From positions 1,144,131 through 1,179,713 of the forward strand of contig NZ_LN611425.1 in NCBI RefSeq assembly GCF_000821245.2: a stretch of 35,583 nt of DNA, written 5' to 3'. Shown here one piece after another: positions 1 to 8,047 of the stretch. Positions within the stretch are counted from its first letter, which is position 1. The number at the start of each line of letters is the position of its first letter. The position numbers were made by a program, and so were the translations under genes. Below the pieces are notes generated by a model. That model was given only the letters and a program-made list of their open reading frames with translations, ran no database searches and was not told the DNA's origin. Source of the stretch: Virgibacillus senegalensis. Its GTDB lineage: Bacteria > Bacillota > Bacilli > Bacillales > Amphibacillaceae.

Positions 1-224
1 TCGAGAACAGTACCTGCTCCAATTACTGCTTTCCCGGCAAATTTCTCACTCAAGGATTGAATCATTTGATTGGCATTTTCCGCATCAAGCGTTACTTCCA
101 GTACATTTACGCCGCCATTAATCAAGGCTTCTGCCACTTGTTCTACATCTTTCTCCGGTACTTTGCGAATGACCGCTATTACTCCATTTTCCACCATTTC
201 TTTCATGATTGCAGCTTTTTCCAT
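1..224 (-). CDS. kdgA: 2-dehydro-3-deoxy-phosphogluconate (KDPG) aldolase, N-terminal part, cut by window edge
   Basis: Cleaves KDPG into pyruvate and glyceraldehyde-3-phosphate, the last step of the uronate/KDG branch, in the cytoplasm. Only the first 74 or so codons are present because the gene runs off the left edge. The visible part starts MEKAAIMKEM and contains the Eda-type N-terminal pattern GVIAVIRKV (strand 1 with the substrate-binding Arg), then EALINGGVNVLEVTLDAENA, ending in the family pattern VIGAGTVL. The catalytic Lys would lie outside the window. The ATG at 224 is preceded by AGGAGGCAGA. It lies 21 bp downstream of the kdgK stop, so the two are cotranscribed and catalyse consecutive steps. 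Identification is strong despite truncation. Confidence 0.93.
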   Translation of the reverse strand, partial: MEKAAIMKEMVENGVIAVIRKVPEKDVEQVAEALINGGVNVLEVTLDAENANQMIQSLSEKFAGKAVIGAGTVL

Positions 225-245
225 TTGTCTTCTGCCTCCTAATGT

Positions 246-1190
246 TTAACGCAATATTTCCTTTTTTCTCTGTTCCTTATCGACTTGATGCAAGTATGGA
301 TACCCCTCCACATCTCCGGCGACAGTCAATGCATAAGCGCCTATACGGTTTCCTAACTTGACAGAATTAGCAAGACTCCATCCTCGAAGTTGACCAGATA
401 AAAATCCTGCCGCAAAACCATCTCCCGCTCCTACGGTGTCGATAATCCGGTCTACTTTGTAGCCTTTGACATAATCTGATTCACTGCTTGTAGCGTAGTA
501 TGCACCTTCGGCTCCTAGTTTGATGACCACCAGCTTTGAACCGTTGTCCAATAATGCAGCGGCAATTTGCTTCTCTTCCTTGTAGCCCGTCATTAATTCC
601 CCTTCGTCTATGCCTGGTAAAACAATATCGCTGACAGCAGCAATCTCCATCAGGGTCTTGGCCGCTTCTTGCTCAGACCACAATTTCAAACGTAAATTAG
701 GATCAAAGACCACCTTTAGCCCGTTTGCTTTGGCCATACGGATTGCCTCTAATACCGTTTGTTTACACGTCTTGCTTAAAGCTGGCGTGATACCGGTTAC
801 ATGAAGGTATGAAGCTTGCTTTAAATAATCCTCATCTAAATCGTCAGGCGATAACCGGCTTGCAGCAGACAGCTTGCGGTAGTAATAAATCTTGGGATCT
901 CCTCCCGTCAGCTTTTCTTTAAAAAAGACGGCTGTCGGCGCTTCCTCATCAAAAGAAACATTGGATGTATCTACACCTTCTCCGCGGATAAAATTACGGA
1001 CAAACAGTCCAAATTCATCGTCCCCTAGCCGGCTGATCCAGCCTGTTTGATGACCCAGTCTTGTCAAAGCAATCGCAAGATTAGATTCCGCTCCGCCTAC
1101 TGTTTTATGAAAGCCACTGACATAACGGAGCGGCCCTTCTGTATCAGGTGTAAATAAAACCATGCTTTCTCCTAAAGTTACCACATCCAT
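246..1190 (-). CDS. kdgK: 2-keto-3-deoxygluconate kinase (PfkB family)
   Basis: Phosphorylates KDG to KDPG with ATP, feeding the aldolase encoded 21 bp downstream. The 314-residue protein begins MDVVTLGESMVLFTPD. It has the PfkB N-terminal signature region GGAESNLAIALTRLG and the C-terminal ATP-binding/catalytic motif DTVGAGDGFAAGF, in which the GAGD Asp is the catalytic base. Length is normal for the family. The frame is open further upstream to 1289, but the ATG at 1190 has an AGGAGGGG site at the right distance and starts at the conserved PfkB strand, so the longer form is rejected. The gene follows the DeoR regulator by 22 bp in the kduD-kduI-esterase-deoR-kdgK-kdgA run. Confidence 0.95.
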   Translation of the reverse strand: MDVVTLGESMVLFTPDTEGPLRYVSGFHKTVGGAESNLAIALTRLGHQTGWISRLGDDEFGLFVRNFIRGEGVDTSNVSFDEEAPTAVFFKEKLTGGDPKIYYYRKLSAASRLSPDDLDEDYLKQASYLHVTGITPALSKTCKQTVLEAIRMAKANGLKVVFDPNLRLKLWSEQEAAKTLMEIAAVSDIVLPGIDEGELMTGYKEEKQIAAALLDNGSKLVVIKLGAEGAYYATSSESDYVKGYKVDRIIDTVGAGDGFAAGFLSGQLRGWSLANSVKLGNRIGAYALTVAGDVEGYPYLHQVDKEQRKKEILR

Positions 1191-1212
1191 GACTAAACCC
1201 CTCCTTTGTTTA

Positions 1213-1971
1213 TTACACAAGTAGTACTTGAATGTTCTTCTCCTGGATCTGTTGCTTTGTTTCCTTATCCAGACGGCCATCGGTGACAATGATGTCCACT
1301 TGATCTATATCGGCAAATTGGATCAGGGCAACCTTTCCGAATTTGGAGGAATCAGCAACAAGTGTTACCTCTTCCGCGCATTCCACGATCTGCTTTTTCC
1401 AGTCTGCGTGCAAACTTGTGAAGACAGATAATCCTTGCTTCACCGATACACCTGTTGCACCAAAAAACACTCTGTTAACGTGCAGCTTTTGCAGAAACTC
1501 GGTAGCCTGTGTACCAAAAAGAGAACTTGAGCCCACTATTCTCGCTCCTCCCGGAACGAGGAGCTGCACGTTCTGTTTGTCTTGCAAAACATGAGCGATG
1601 TTCAAATCATTCGTAATGACGGTTACCTCCTGGTCGCCCAGCAATTTGGCGATTTCTACCGTTGTGCTGCCACCATCCATCAATATGGTTTCTCCTGGTT
1701 CAATTAACTCTACTGCCCGTTTGGCAATCGCCTGTTTCACCTCATTATGGCTTGATTGACGCTCTTCAATCGGCAGTAAGCTTTCCTCCGACTTCTCCAG
1801 CATCGCTCCACCATGTATCCGGGTTAGCAAGCCTCGTTTTTCCAGTGTTTCCAAGTCAATCCTGATCGTCTTTTCAGTCACCCCTAATTGTCTACTTAAA
1901 GCGGAGACTTTGACAATTTTCTGTTTTTCCAGTTCAGCTAATATACGTTGATAGCGTTCAATTGATAGCAT
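1213..1971 (-). CDS. DeoR/GlpR-family transcriptional regulator
   Basis: A 252-residue sugar-phosphate-responsive repressor. Residues about 1-57 form the DeoR winged helix-turn-helix (VKVSALSRQLGVTEKTIRIDL followed by the family hallmark RIHGGA). The rest is the DeoR C-terminal sensor domain of the ribose-5-phosphate-isomerase-like fold, with motifs ILMDGGSTT and VITNDLNIA. AGGAGGG precedes the ATG by 5 bp. It sits between the esterase and kdgK, so its ligand is plausibly KDG, KDPG or a related intermediate (inference). B. subtilis uses a LacI-type KdgR at the equivalent place, so this is a non-orthologous regulator. The three phased GTTC repeats next to the kduD promoter (4796-4823) are the best candidate binding site, since DeoR proteins often bind tandem repeats. 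Confidence 0.9.
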   Translation of the reverse strand: MLSIERYQRILAELEKQKIVKVSALSRQLGVTEKTIRIDLETLEKRGLLTRIHGGAMLEKSEESLLPIEERQSSHNEVKQAIAKRAVELIEPGETILMDGGSTTVEIAKLLGDQEVTVITNDLNIAHVLQDKQNVQLLVPGGARIVGSSSLFGTQATEFLQKLHVNRVFFGATGVSVKQGLSVFTSLHADWKKQIVECAEEVTLVADSSKFGKVALIQFADIDQVDIIVTDGRLDKETKQQIQEKNIQVLLV

Positions 1972-2030
1972 ATCAACCCTCCTGCAGATACACTTATTTT
2001 TAACCTACCATAATCAAAGTAGAATGTCTC

Positions 2031-3056
2031 CTACGAATTTTCCCTCTTCCAAAATTGCCGTGCAAGCCAGTCATATGACAAACTGCCATCCACTTCATGT
2101 CCGCCACTATGGAAGTGATGCTGCAATGCTTCCGGGCTGCCGCTTTGCAGATAAATTTTCTCCATTTGCTTGATAGCAGTTTTGGCACTTTCCGATGGAA
2201 ATAAAGGATCTTTTTCCCCTGTTTCAATAAATAGTGGACGTGGGGAAATCAATCCCAGCAGACCAGGCAACTCTGATAGTTGCAGGATGCCAGGAAGATA
2301 GTTGTCCAGGCAGTGTGGAATTTCCAGGATGCTGTCCCTAAACTGGCTAGGATATCCCGCTAGAACCACCGCTTTGGCTCTTTCATCTAATATAGCCGTA
2401 AATCCAGCGACAGCAGCGCCCCCGGAAAATCCAAAAATACCAAATCCGAGAGGAAGAACGTCCTCAAAGGAGGAAAATACATCTATTAATCTGCCAGTCT
2501 CCCAAACTCTGGCACCAAGAAGTGTCCTTCCTTCCATTAAAAATAACTTTGCTAACTGTTCGCATGATTTATCTCTTCCCGCCTCTGCATCCGCTTGGAA
2601 AATCCGCTCTCCTATCCCCAACAATGCCGGTGCAAATACTTTGCAGCCGCGTTTGACCAGTTGCAAAGCATAGTCAGACTGAGCGTTAGAACGAAGATTC
2701 CTCGTTCCCTTTTTTGTAAGCCCGATTATTTGTTTCGGTCCATATCCATGGCCATGAAGAGCAAGGACTGAAGGATGAGCCGCTTTGCCATTTAAAGGGG
2801 TTAGCACGTAGAAAGGAACCTCAAGCTGGTTGCCTAATTGCACGTGATACCGCTCCTGCCGATAATCCTCAAATTCCCTTACGGTCTCTTTTACAGGTTC
2901 TGAAGCCGGTTTATCCCAATCCGGAAATTCTCCCAGCAAAGCTTCCAACTTCTGCTTTAACTGGTACCGATGGCTTTCGTACTGTTCAAGTGTCCGTTTA
3001 TGGCCAGCCGCTTGCTTGTATTGTTCATAAAAAAACTGTTCCAGTGTTTTTTCCAT
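2031..3056 (-). CDS. alpha/beta-hydrolase, YtaP-like, probable carbohydrate acetylesterase
   Basis: A 341-residue cytoplasmic serine hydrolase with no signal peptide. The alpha/beta-hydrolase elements are visible: oxyanion region LALHGHGYG (98-106), nucleophile elbow GFSGG with Ser211, acid Asp283 in TGEKDPLF, and His320 in SGGHEVDG. The long N-terminal helical cap (about 1-70) resembles the large-family-esterase/YtaP group. Placement between kduI and the KDG kinase suggests it removes acetyl or other ester groups from imported pectic oligosaccharides; that substrate is inferred. It starts 103 bp after kduI, beyond a hairpin terminator at 3096-3132, so it may be expressed at a lower level. 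The SD is mediocre (GGTGAT, 5 nt spacing). Confidence 0.8.
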   Translation of the reverse strand: MEKTLEQFFYEQYKQAAGHKRTLEQYESHRYQLKQKLEALLGEFPDWDKPASEPVKETVREFEDYRQERYHVQLGNQLEVPFYVLTPLNGKAAHPSVLALHGHGYGPKQIIGLTKKGTRNLRSNAQSDYALQLVKRGCKVFAPALLGIGERIFQADAEAGRDKSCEQLAKLFLMEGRTLLGARVWETGRLIDVFSSFEDVLPLGFGIFGFSGGAAVAGFTAILDERAKAVVLAGYPSQFRDSILEIPHCLDNYLPGILQLSELPGLLGLISPRPLFIETGEKDPLFPSESAKTAIKQMEKIYLQSGSPEALQHHFHSGGHEVDGSLSYDWLARQFWKRENS

Positions 3057-3095
3057 ACTCCATCACCAACTTCCTGTTCCGTCTGTTTTACCGTA

Positions 3096-3132
3096 CTAAA
3101 AATCCGATTCACTGTTAACAATGAATCGGATT
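3096..3132 (-). terminator. intrinsic terminator/attenuator between kduI and the esterase
   Basis: A perfect 11-bp inverted repeat (arms 3101-3111 and 3122-3132, 10-nt loop) is followed on the minus strand by a run of five U. There is no U tract in the plus direction, so it acts on leftward transcripts leaving kduI. The stem is only moderately GC-rich, which suggests partial termination and lower expression of esterase-deoR-kdgK-kdgA. Confidence 0.7.
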
Positions 3133-3159
3133 GAGCGAGCTTGTTTTCACTTAAAAAGG

Positions 3160-3993
3160 TTATTTTAGTTCATCCATCGATACGCTATCCATATCGGTGA
3201 ACGTGTAATTTTCTCCTGCCATTGCCCAAATAAACGTATAATTATCCGTTCCTACTCCGGAATGGATGGACCAAGGTGGAGAAAAGACGACTTGTTCATT
3301 TTTCATGACGATATGCCTGGTTTCATCTGGACGTCCCATAAAGTGAATGACTCGGGAATCCTCATCCATATCAAAGTATAAGTAAGCCTCCATACGCCGG
3401 TCATGTACGTGTGGCGGCATTGTGTTCCACATATTGTTGGGAGCAAGGAGTGTCATTCCCATCATTAACTGGCAGCTTTGTATTCCACCAGCATGGATAT
3501 ATTGATAGATTGTCCGCTTATTGGACTGGCTGTCTGATCCCAAATGATTCGGGGTCGCTTCTTCAATGGCAATTTTTTTGGTCGGATATTGTTTATGTGC
3601 GGTAGCAGAAACGATATAAAACCTGGCAGGTGTATCTCCGTCCTTGCTGGCAAAAGAAACATTTTCATGTCCCATCCCCACATATAGACAATCTCGTTTA
3701 TTTAGTTCATGTTTTTCCCCGTCTACTGTCACTACACCAGTGCCATCGGCAATATTGATAATCCCTACTTCTCGTCTTTCCAGAAAATATTCCGTCTTCA
3801 GCAAATCTCCGGCTTCAAGCTTTAGTTCATTGTTTACCGGAACTGCTCCACCAGTAATAAGACGGTCATAATGAGAATAAACGAGATTCAGTTCTCCGGT
3901 TTCAAACAGATTTTCCACCAAAAATTCCTTGCGAATCCGTTCTGTATCATACTGTTTAACATCTGTTGGATTAGTCGTGTATCTGATTTCCAT
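3160..3993 (-). CDS. kduI: 5-keto-4-deoxyuronate isomerase
   Basis: Converts 4-deoxy-L-threo-5-hexosulose uronate (DKI, released from unsaturated uronides) to 3-deoxy-D-glycero-2,5-hexodiulosonate for KduD. The 277-residue length is typical. Cupin metal ligands appear where expected for KduI: His195 and His197 in PPHVHDRRMEAY, Glu202, and His244 in PPWSIHSG. It starts 19 bp after kduD, so the pair is translationally close. E. coli KduI is reported to have side activity on hexuronates, which matters here because no UxaC-type uronate isomerase is seen in the window. Assignment is firm. Confidence 0.97.
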   Translation of the reverse strand: MEIRYTTNPTDVKQYDTERIRKEFLVENLFETGELNLVYSHYDRLITGGAVPVNNELKLEAGDLLKTEYFLERREVGIINIADGTGVVTVDGEKHELNKRDCLYVGMGHENVSFASKDGDTPARFYIVSATAHKQYPTKKIAIEEATPNHLGSDSQSNKRTIYQYIHAGGIQSCQLMMGMTLLAPNNMWNTMPPHVHDRRMEAYLYFDMDEDSRVIHFMGRPDETRHIVMKNEQVVFSPPWSIHSGVGTDNYTFIWAMAGENYTFTDMDSVSMDELK

Positions 3994-4012
3994 TTCCTTT
4001 TCCCCTTTCCGG

Positions 4013-4774
4013 TTAAGAGCTCATCCATCCGCCATCAACACATAGCACATGACCATTAACATAATTGGACGCATCTGAAGCAAGAAAAACAACCGCACCT
4101 TTTAAGTCTTCTGGAGATCCCCATCTGCCTTGCGGAATTCTGGACGTTATAAATGCATTACGGTCACGGTTTTCTCTAATTGGTGCTGTGTTATCGGTAG
4201 CCATATAACCAGGCGCGATAGCGTTTACATTAATTCCCTTGCTGGACCATTCATTAGCAAAAGACTTGGTCAATCCCGCCACGGCGTGTTTACTCGCAGT
4301 ATATGCAGGCACCTTCAACCCACCTTGGAAGGATAGCATGGAAGCAACATTGATGATTTTGCCCGATCCATTCTCAAGCATATGTTTTCCGATTTCCCTG
4401 CTCAGTTGAAAGACTGCATGCTGATTGACATCGATCACCTTATACCAGTCTTCATCGCTGAACTCCTCCAAGTCAGATCGTCGGATAATCCCTGCATTGT
4501 TTACCAGGATATCAATTTTCCCTGCAAGTTCTATTGCTTCATTGGCAAGTGCAACAGCTGCCCCTCGTTGGGATAAATCCTGGATAATTTCATAAAAATT
4601 GCCTCCGGCTGCTTCCACTTTTGCTTTTGTGTCACCTAAATCGCTAGTACCTGTCCCTATTACTTTGGCTCCGGCTTCAGCGAGACCGATAGCCATTCCC
4701 TGCCCGAGACCCCTGCTGGCACCTGTCACGAGCGCCGTTTTTCCTTTTAACGAGAATAGTTCGACCATACCCAT
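4013..4774 (-). CDS. kduD: 2-dehydro-3-deoxy-D-gluconate 5-dehydrogenase (SDR family)
   Basis: Reduces the KduI product to KDG using NAD(P)H. A 253-residue short-chain dehydrogenase with the TGASRGLGQG nucleotide-binding loop (17-26), NNAG (92-95), and the catalytic triad Ser145, Tyr158, Lys162 in YTASK. The C-terminal CVDGGW ending is typical of KduD. It is the first gene of the leftward kduD operon. The ATG at 4774 has a doubled AGGAGAGGAG upstream; the in-frame ATG at 4768 is an equally possible start. Its promoter (-10 4832-4837, -35 4855-4860) is followed by GTTC direct repeats. Confidence 0.96.
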   Translation of the reverse strand: MGMVELFSLKGKTALVTGASRGLGQGMAIGLAEAGAKVIGTGTSDLGDTKAKVEAAGGNFYEIIQDLSQRGAAVALANEAIELAGKIDILVNNAGIIRRSDLEEFSDEDWYKVIDVNQHAVFQLSREIGKHMLENGSGKIINVASMLSFQGGLKVPAYTASKHAVAGLTKSFANEWSSKGINVNAIAPGYMATDNTAPIRENRDRNAFITSRIPQGRWGSPEDLKGAVVFLASDASNYVNGHVLCVDGGWMSS

Positions 4775-4795
4775 GCTCCTCTCCTATTTCGCATC

Positions 4796-4823
4796 GTTCT
4801 GTTTGTGTTCGTTTTTGTTCGTT
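4796..4823 (-). promoter_or_regulatory. candidate DeoR-family operator: three helically phased GTTC repeats upstream of kduD
   Basis: On the plus strand GTTC starts at 4796, 4807 and 4817 (spacing 11 and 10 bp). The last two copies are identical over GTTCGTT. They lie between the kduD -10 box and its ribosome binding site, so a bound protein would block transcription. One-turn spacing puts all copies on one DNA face, as in tandem DeoR-family operators. The assignment to the regulator at 1213-1971 is inference. Confidence 0.5.
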
Positions 4824-4831
4824 ATGGTTTG

Positions 4832-4860
4832 ATTTTAGCACGTAGTCGAAAAGATAACAA
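4832..4860 (-). promoter_or_regulatory. kduD operon promoter
   Basis: Read on the minus strand, -35 TTGTTA (4855-4860) and -10 TAAAAT (4832-4837) are separated by exactly 17 bp. It lies about 58 bp upstream of the kduD start and directly abuts the GTTC repeat block. Confidence 0.6.
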
Positions 4861-4899
4861 GGCATTGTTTCAATTTGCCACTGTTCATGACAAATGGGA

Positions 4900-6417
4900 C
4901 TAATTCTGATAGAGCATTTGTTTTAACGTGTCTTGCATGCCAGCCGAAAGGATCTGACGAATATAGGCACTGACTGTCTGCGTCAGCAATTCGATTTCAT
5001 TTAAATCCTCTTCCCAGATAGCACGGTTACCCAAAACAGTAAACACAAATTCCTCCAGACTGATTCTGTCCTGTGAGAATTCTTCCCAACATTCCGTCAG
5101 TACTTTGTTGACCAGTTCACTTTCCCTGGTTTGATAGTTTATTCCGTTTCGTTCACCGACAATTCCCTTTTCATTCGTTTCTACTGGACGGAAAAAAACA
5201 AGAATAGCCGCAAGGGATAGTGCGATGGCATTGGGGAGCGTGCCATTCTTTTCTGCATATCTGCTAAGGGTTGGGAGCAGCCTGGATTTGAATTTATACA
5301 CTGCATTCATCCCTATATCCTGTAGATAATGGTGATTATAAGGGTTCAAAAAACGTTCTTTGACTTGCTCTGCATATTCAAATGTTTTCTTTCTGTCCAG
5401 GCTTAGGCTATCGATAATCTCCTCAAATCCTCGTTCAATAAAAGTACGAAGTGTTTCATCTTTCATTACTTCCAGTACCGTATTGGCACCTGCCAAATAA
5501 CCCGTTGAGGCCATCAAAGTATGCGGACCATTCAATAATCGCACCTTCAGCTCCCGATATTGTTCGATATCCCCCCACTTCACCCGTAAACCTGCCTGAT
5601 CAAGGGGAAACACTTGCTTTATCTCCTCAGGTCCATTTATACAAAATAAGTGATACGGTTCCCCCACTGTTATAAAATCGTCTTCATACCCGAGCCTTTT
5701 AGTAAACGCTGTTGAATCTGATTTCGGATATCCGGTGACAATCCGGTCCACCAGTGTGTCATAAAATCGATTGGAAGCCTCAAGCCAGTGTAAAAAATCA
5801 GGTGGAAGCTCCCAATCTCTTGCGATCCGTTTCACGATATATTTTAACTTGCCACCATTTTCTTCTACTAACTCACAAGGAAGAATATGCAAACCCGCAC
5901 GTTCGTCACCCGCAAATTGTTTGTACCGATGATAGAGAAGAGCTGTCAACTTTCCCGGAAAGGATAGCGGGGAGGAGTCCTCCTGATAAGGTTCTTTGAT
6001 GTAAGTGATACCTGCCTCCGTTGTATTGGAGATAATTAGTTCTAATTCCTTGGAGGCGGCTGTTTCCAACACCTGTTGCCACTGTTCATATGGGTTCAGC
6101 CCTCTTGATATAACCGGTATTACTTCTCCTTCATCGACTTTTTTTCCGTCTGCCATACCGCGAAGTATAACGGTATACAACCAATCCTGCTCCTTCAGCT
6201 TCGGAAGCACACGTCCATGGGGTGTCGGCTGCACGGCCACAACAGAACCATTGAATATCCCCTGTTTATTCATCTGGTGAATCATCCAATCAACAAACCC
6301 ACGGAGAAAATTTCCCTCTCCGATCTGTAATACTTTTTCCGGAAGACTACTAACGGACTCCTGGTATGCCACGTTGGCCAGAGTCTCCTTTGGAATATTA
6401 CGTTTTAATTTGACCAC
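4900..6417 (-). CDS. uxaB: tagaturonate reductase (altronate oxidoreductase), mannitol-dehydrogenase family
   Basis: Reduces D-tagaturonate to D-altronate with NADH in the galacturonate pathway. About 505 residues, normal for UxaB. The N-terminal Rossmann region carries the family pattern VLQIGEGNFLRGFVDWMI; SNTTEAGI is the typical UxaB strand, and the C-terminal domain includes LLNGPHTLMA with the catalytic-region Lys/His neighbourhood. Start choice: an in-frame ATG at 6429 exists, but its only SD (AGGGG) touches it with no spacing, so the GTG at 6417 is preferred; this is not certain. It lies about 32 bp downstream of uxaA and forms a two-gene operon with it. No clear terminator follows before the kduD promoter region. 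Confidence 0.94.
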   Translation of the reverse strand: MVKLKRNIPKETLANVAYQESVSSLPEKVLQIGEGNFLRGFVDWMIHQMNKQGIFNGSVVAVQPTPHGRVLPKLKEQDWLYTVILRGMADGKKVDEGEVIPVISRGLNPYEQWQQVLETAASKELELIISNTTEAGITYIKEPYQEDSSPLSFPGKLTALLYHRYKQFAGDERAGLHILPCELVEENGGKLKYIVKRIARDWELPPDFLHWLEASNRFYDTLVDRIVTGYPKSDSTAFTKRLGYEDDFITVGEPYHLFCINGPEEIKQVFPLDQAGLRVKWGDIEQYRELKVRLLNGPHTLMASTGYLAGANTVLEVMKDETLRTFIERGFEEIIDSLSLDRKKTFEYAEQVKERFLNPYNHHYLQDIGMNAVYKFKSRLLPTLSRYAEKNGTLPNAIALSLAAILVFFRPVETNEKGIVGERNGINYQTRESELVNKVLTECWEEFSQDRISLEEFVFTVLGNRAIWEEDLNEIELLTQTVSAYIRQILSAGMQDTLKQMLYQN

Positions 6418-6449
6418 GATAAAAATCATCCCCTATCAAGAGTTGATGT

Positions 6450-7946
6450 CTATAAAATAACTCCATCTTTGAAAATGGAAATCTCTTTGAAACCAAATTT
6501 TTCATTATTCGCCTGTTTAGCGCCGGAAGCAAGATCAACAATGTAATCAAAAAATTCTTCAGTAAGGTCTTCTTTGCTTTTCCCTTCTACCAATTCACCG
6601 GCATTAAAGTCTATCCAGTTCTTTTTCTTTTCAGCTAAAGAGGTATTGGTGGAGATTTTAACAGTGGGAACAGGTCCCCCAAACGGTGTCCCGCGACCGG
6701 TTGTGAATAACACAATATGTGCTCCAGCTGCAGCAAGCGCAGTCGTAGAAACCAAGTCATTTCCTGGTCCTTGAAGCAAATTCAATCCCCCTGATGTCAA
6801 TCGTTCCCCATACGGCAAGACATCTACTACTTCACCAAATCCTCCTTTTTGTACATTTCCCAAAGACTTTTCTTCCAGGGTGGTGATTCCACCTTCCTTG
6901 TTTCCAGGAGAAGGGTTTTCGTAGACATTCTGTCCATGCCGCAAAAAGTACTCCTTGAAATCATTGATTAAATCAACAATTTTACGGAAGGTCATTTCGT
7001 CTTTTGCCCTGTTCATCAAAATCGTTTCAGCTCCAAACATTTCAGGGACTTCCGTTAGGACAGTAGATCCTCCCTGTTGAATCAGCTTATCTGAAAAAGC
7101 TCCAAGCAATGGGTTTCCGGTAATACCGGAGAAACCGTCTGATCCACCGCATTTTAGTCCTACCTTCAACTTTGAAACGGATACGGCTTCCCTTTTAAAA
7201 GTACGAGCATAGTCAGCTAGCTCGTCGATTAAATCTAAAGAATGCTCTATCTCATCTGTTGTCTCTTGGACACTGATAAACTTGACTCGGTCTTCATCAT
7301 ACTCGCCAATCACTTTTTTGAATTCAGCAATATAGTTGTTTTCACATCCCAGGCCCATAACAAGTACTCCTGCAGCATTTGGATGATGCACCAAACAGCT
7401 GAGGATTTTTTGAGTATTATGCAAATCATCACCAAGCTGCGAACAGCCAAATAAATGCGAAAAATGAAAAACTCCGTCAATCTGTTCATCCTTGTGTTGT
7501 TCATTAGCCATTTTCGCTACGACTTCAGCTGTTTTATTAATGCAGCCGACGGTATTGATAATCCAGATCTCATTCCGGATGCCTACATCACCGTTTTTTC
7601 TTACATAACCTTGGAAAGTCCGCTCTGATTCTCCTTGACTGGTGACTTTATCTGTCGTTGGCTGGTATTCATATTCCAGGGTCCCTTCCAGGTTAGTTTC
7701 TACGTTATGTGTATGCACCCAATCACCGATATCGATAGGTGACGATGCCTTTCCAATTGGATAACCAAATTTGACAACGTTTTCACTTATGGCGATTGGT
7801 TTCCTGGCTATTTTGTGGCCTGCTTTGACCTCATGATTAACAATGACTTCTTTTCCTTCCACTGTAATCGAATCCCCTGGATTAAAATCCTGAAGGGCTA
7901 TTATCACATTATCCCGCTCATGAATAACGATGGTCGACTCACTCAT
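6450..7946 (-). CDS. uxaA: altronate dehydratase
   Basis: Dehydrates D-altronate to KDG, joining the galacturonate branch to kdgK/kdgA. The 498-residue protein has an N-terminal SAF domain (about 1-90, starting MSESTIVIHERDNV) followed by the D-galactarate/altronate dehydratase catalytic domain with conserved VMGLGCENN and GLKCGGSDGFSGITGNP segments (Fe-binding family). The frame is open to 8054, but the ATG at 7946 has a perfect AGGAGG and matches the family start. Transcription is driven by the consensus promoter at 7998-8026 and should be repressed through the palindrome at 7981-7996. An internal cre/operator-like site lies at 7772-7785. Confidence 0.96.
   Translation of the reverse strand: MSESTIVIHERDNVIIALQDFNPGDSITVEGKEVIVNHEVKAGHKIARKPIAISENVVKFGYPIGKASSPIDIGDWVHTHNVETNLEGTLEYEYQPTTDKVTSQGESERTFQGYVRKNGDVGIRNEIWIINTVGCINKTAEVVAKMANEQHKDEQIDGVFHFSHLFGCSQLGDDLHNTQKILSCLVHHPNAAGVLVMGLGCENNYIAEFKKVIGEYDEDRVKFISVQETTDEIEHSLDLIDELADYARTFKREAVSVSKLKVGLKCGGSDGFSGITGNPLLGAFSDKLIQQGGSTVLTEVPEMFGAETILMNRAKDEMTFRKIVDLINDFKEYFLRHGQNVYENPSPGNKEGGITTLEEKSLGNVQKGGFGEVVDVLPYGERLTSGGLNLLQGPGNDLVSTTALAAAGAHIVLFTTGRGTPFGGPVPTVKISTNTSLAEKKKNWIDFNAGELVEGKSKEDLTEEFFDYIVDLASGAKQANNEKFGFKEISIFKDGVIL
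7772..7785. promoter_or_regulatory. cre-like/operator-like site inside uxaA
   Basis: TGACAACGTTTTCA matches the cre consensus (TGWAANCGNTNWCA) at 13 of 14 positions and the 8034-8047 operator at 13 of 14. It lies about 160 bp inside uxaA. Intragenic cre sites acting as roadblocks are known in Bacillus; function here is inference and the match could be chance. Confidence 0.35.
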
Positions 7947-7980
7947 GTTTAACCTCCTGAAAAAATAGATTTGAAAAACA

Positions 7981-7996
7981 ATAACAACGTTGTTAT
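7981..7996. promoter_or_regulatory. LacI-type operator O1 (perfect 16-bp palindrome) at uxaA +1
   Basis: ATAACAACGTTGTTAT is its own reverse complement, with the central CG typical of LacI-family operators. It sits one base downstream of the uxaA -10 box. The same 16-mer recurs at 25466-25481 and 29821-29836. It adjoins the LacI-family gene, which is the natural candidate binder. Confidence 0.88.
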
Positions 7997-7997
7997 T

Positions 7998-8026
7998 ATT
8001 ATAGGGTGCAAAGAATATTCTGTCAA
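7998..8026 (-). promoter_or_regulatory. uxaA promoter, full consensus
   Basis: Minus-strand TTGACA (8021-8026), 17-bp spacer, TATAAT (7998-8003): an exact sigma-A consensus. Such a strong promoter makes sense only if tightly repressed, which fits the flanking operators at 7981-7996 and 8034-8047. Confidence 0.9.
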
Positions 8027-8033
8027 CGGAAGC

Positions 8034-8047
8034 TGACAACGTTGTCA
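8034..8047. promoter_or_regulatory. LacI-type operator O2 overlapping the regulator's own -35
   Basis: TGACAACGTTGTCA is a perfect 14-bp palindrome sharing the core ACAACGTTGT with O1. It covers the -35 (8042-8047) of the rightward promoter and lies just upstream of the uxaA -35. Its centre is 52 bp (about five helical turns) from that of O1. Confidence 0.75.

Noticed and set aside
57-242. Plus-strand open frame over the left edge
   Set aside because: It is antisense to the KDPG aldolase start, which has a strong ribosome site and a clear family match.
4861-4899. Possible terminator after uxaB
   Set aside because: An imperfect CATTTG/CAAATTG stem is present, but no U tract follows in the leftward direction.
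6429-6429. ATG as the uxaB start
   Set aside because: The only SD-like sequence abuts it with no spacer; the GTG at 6417 is better placed, although proof is lacking.
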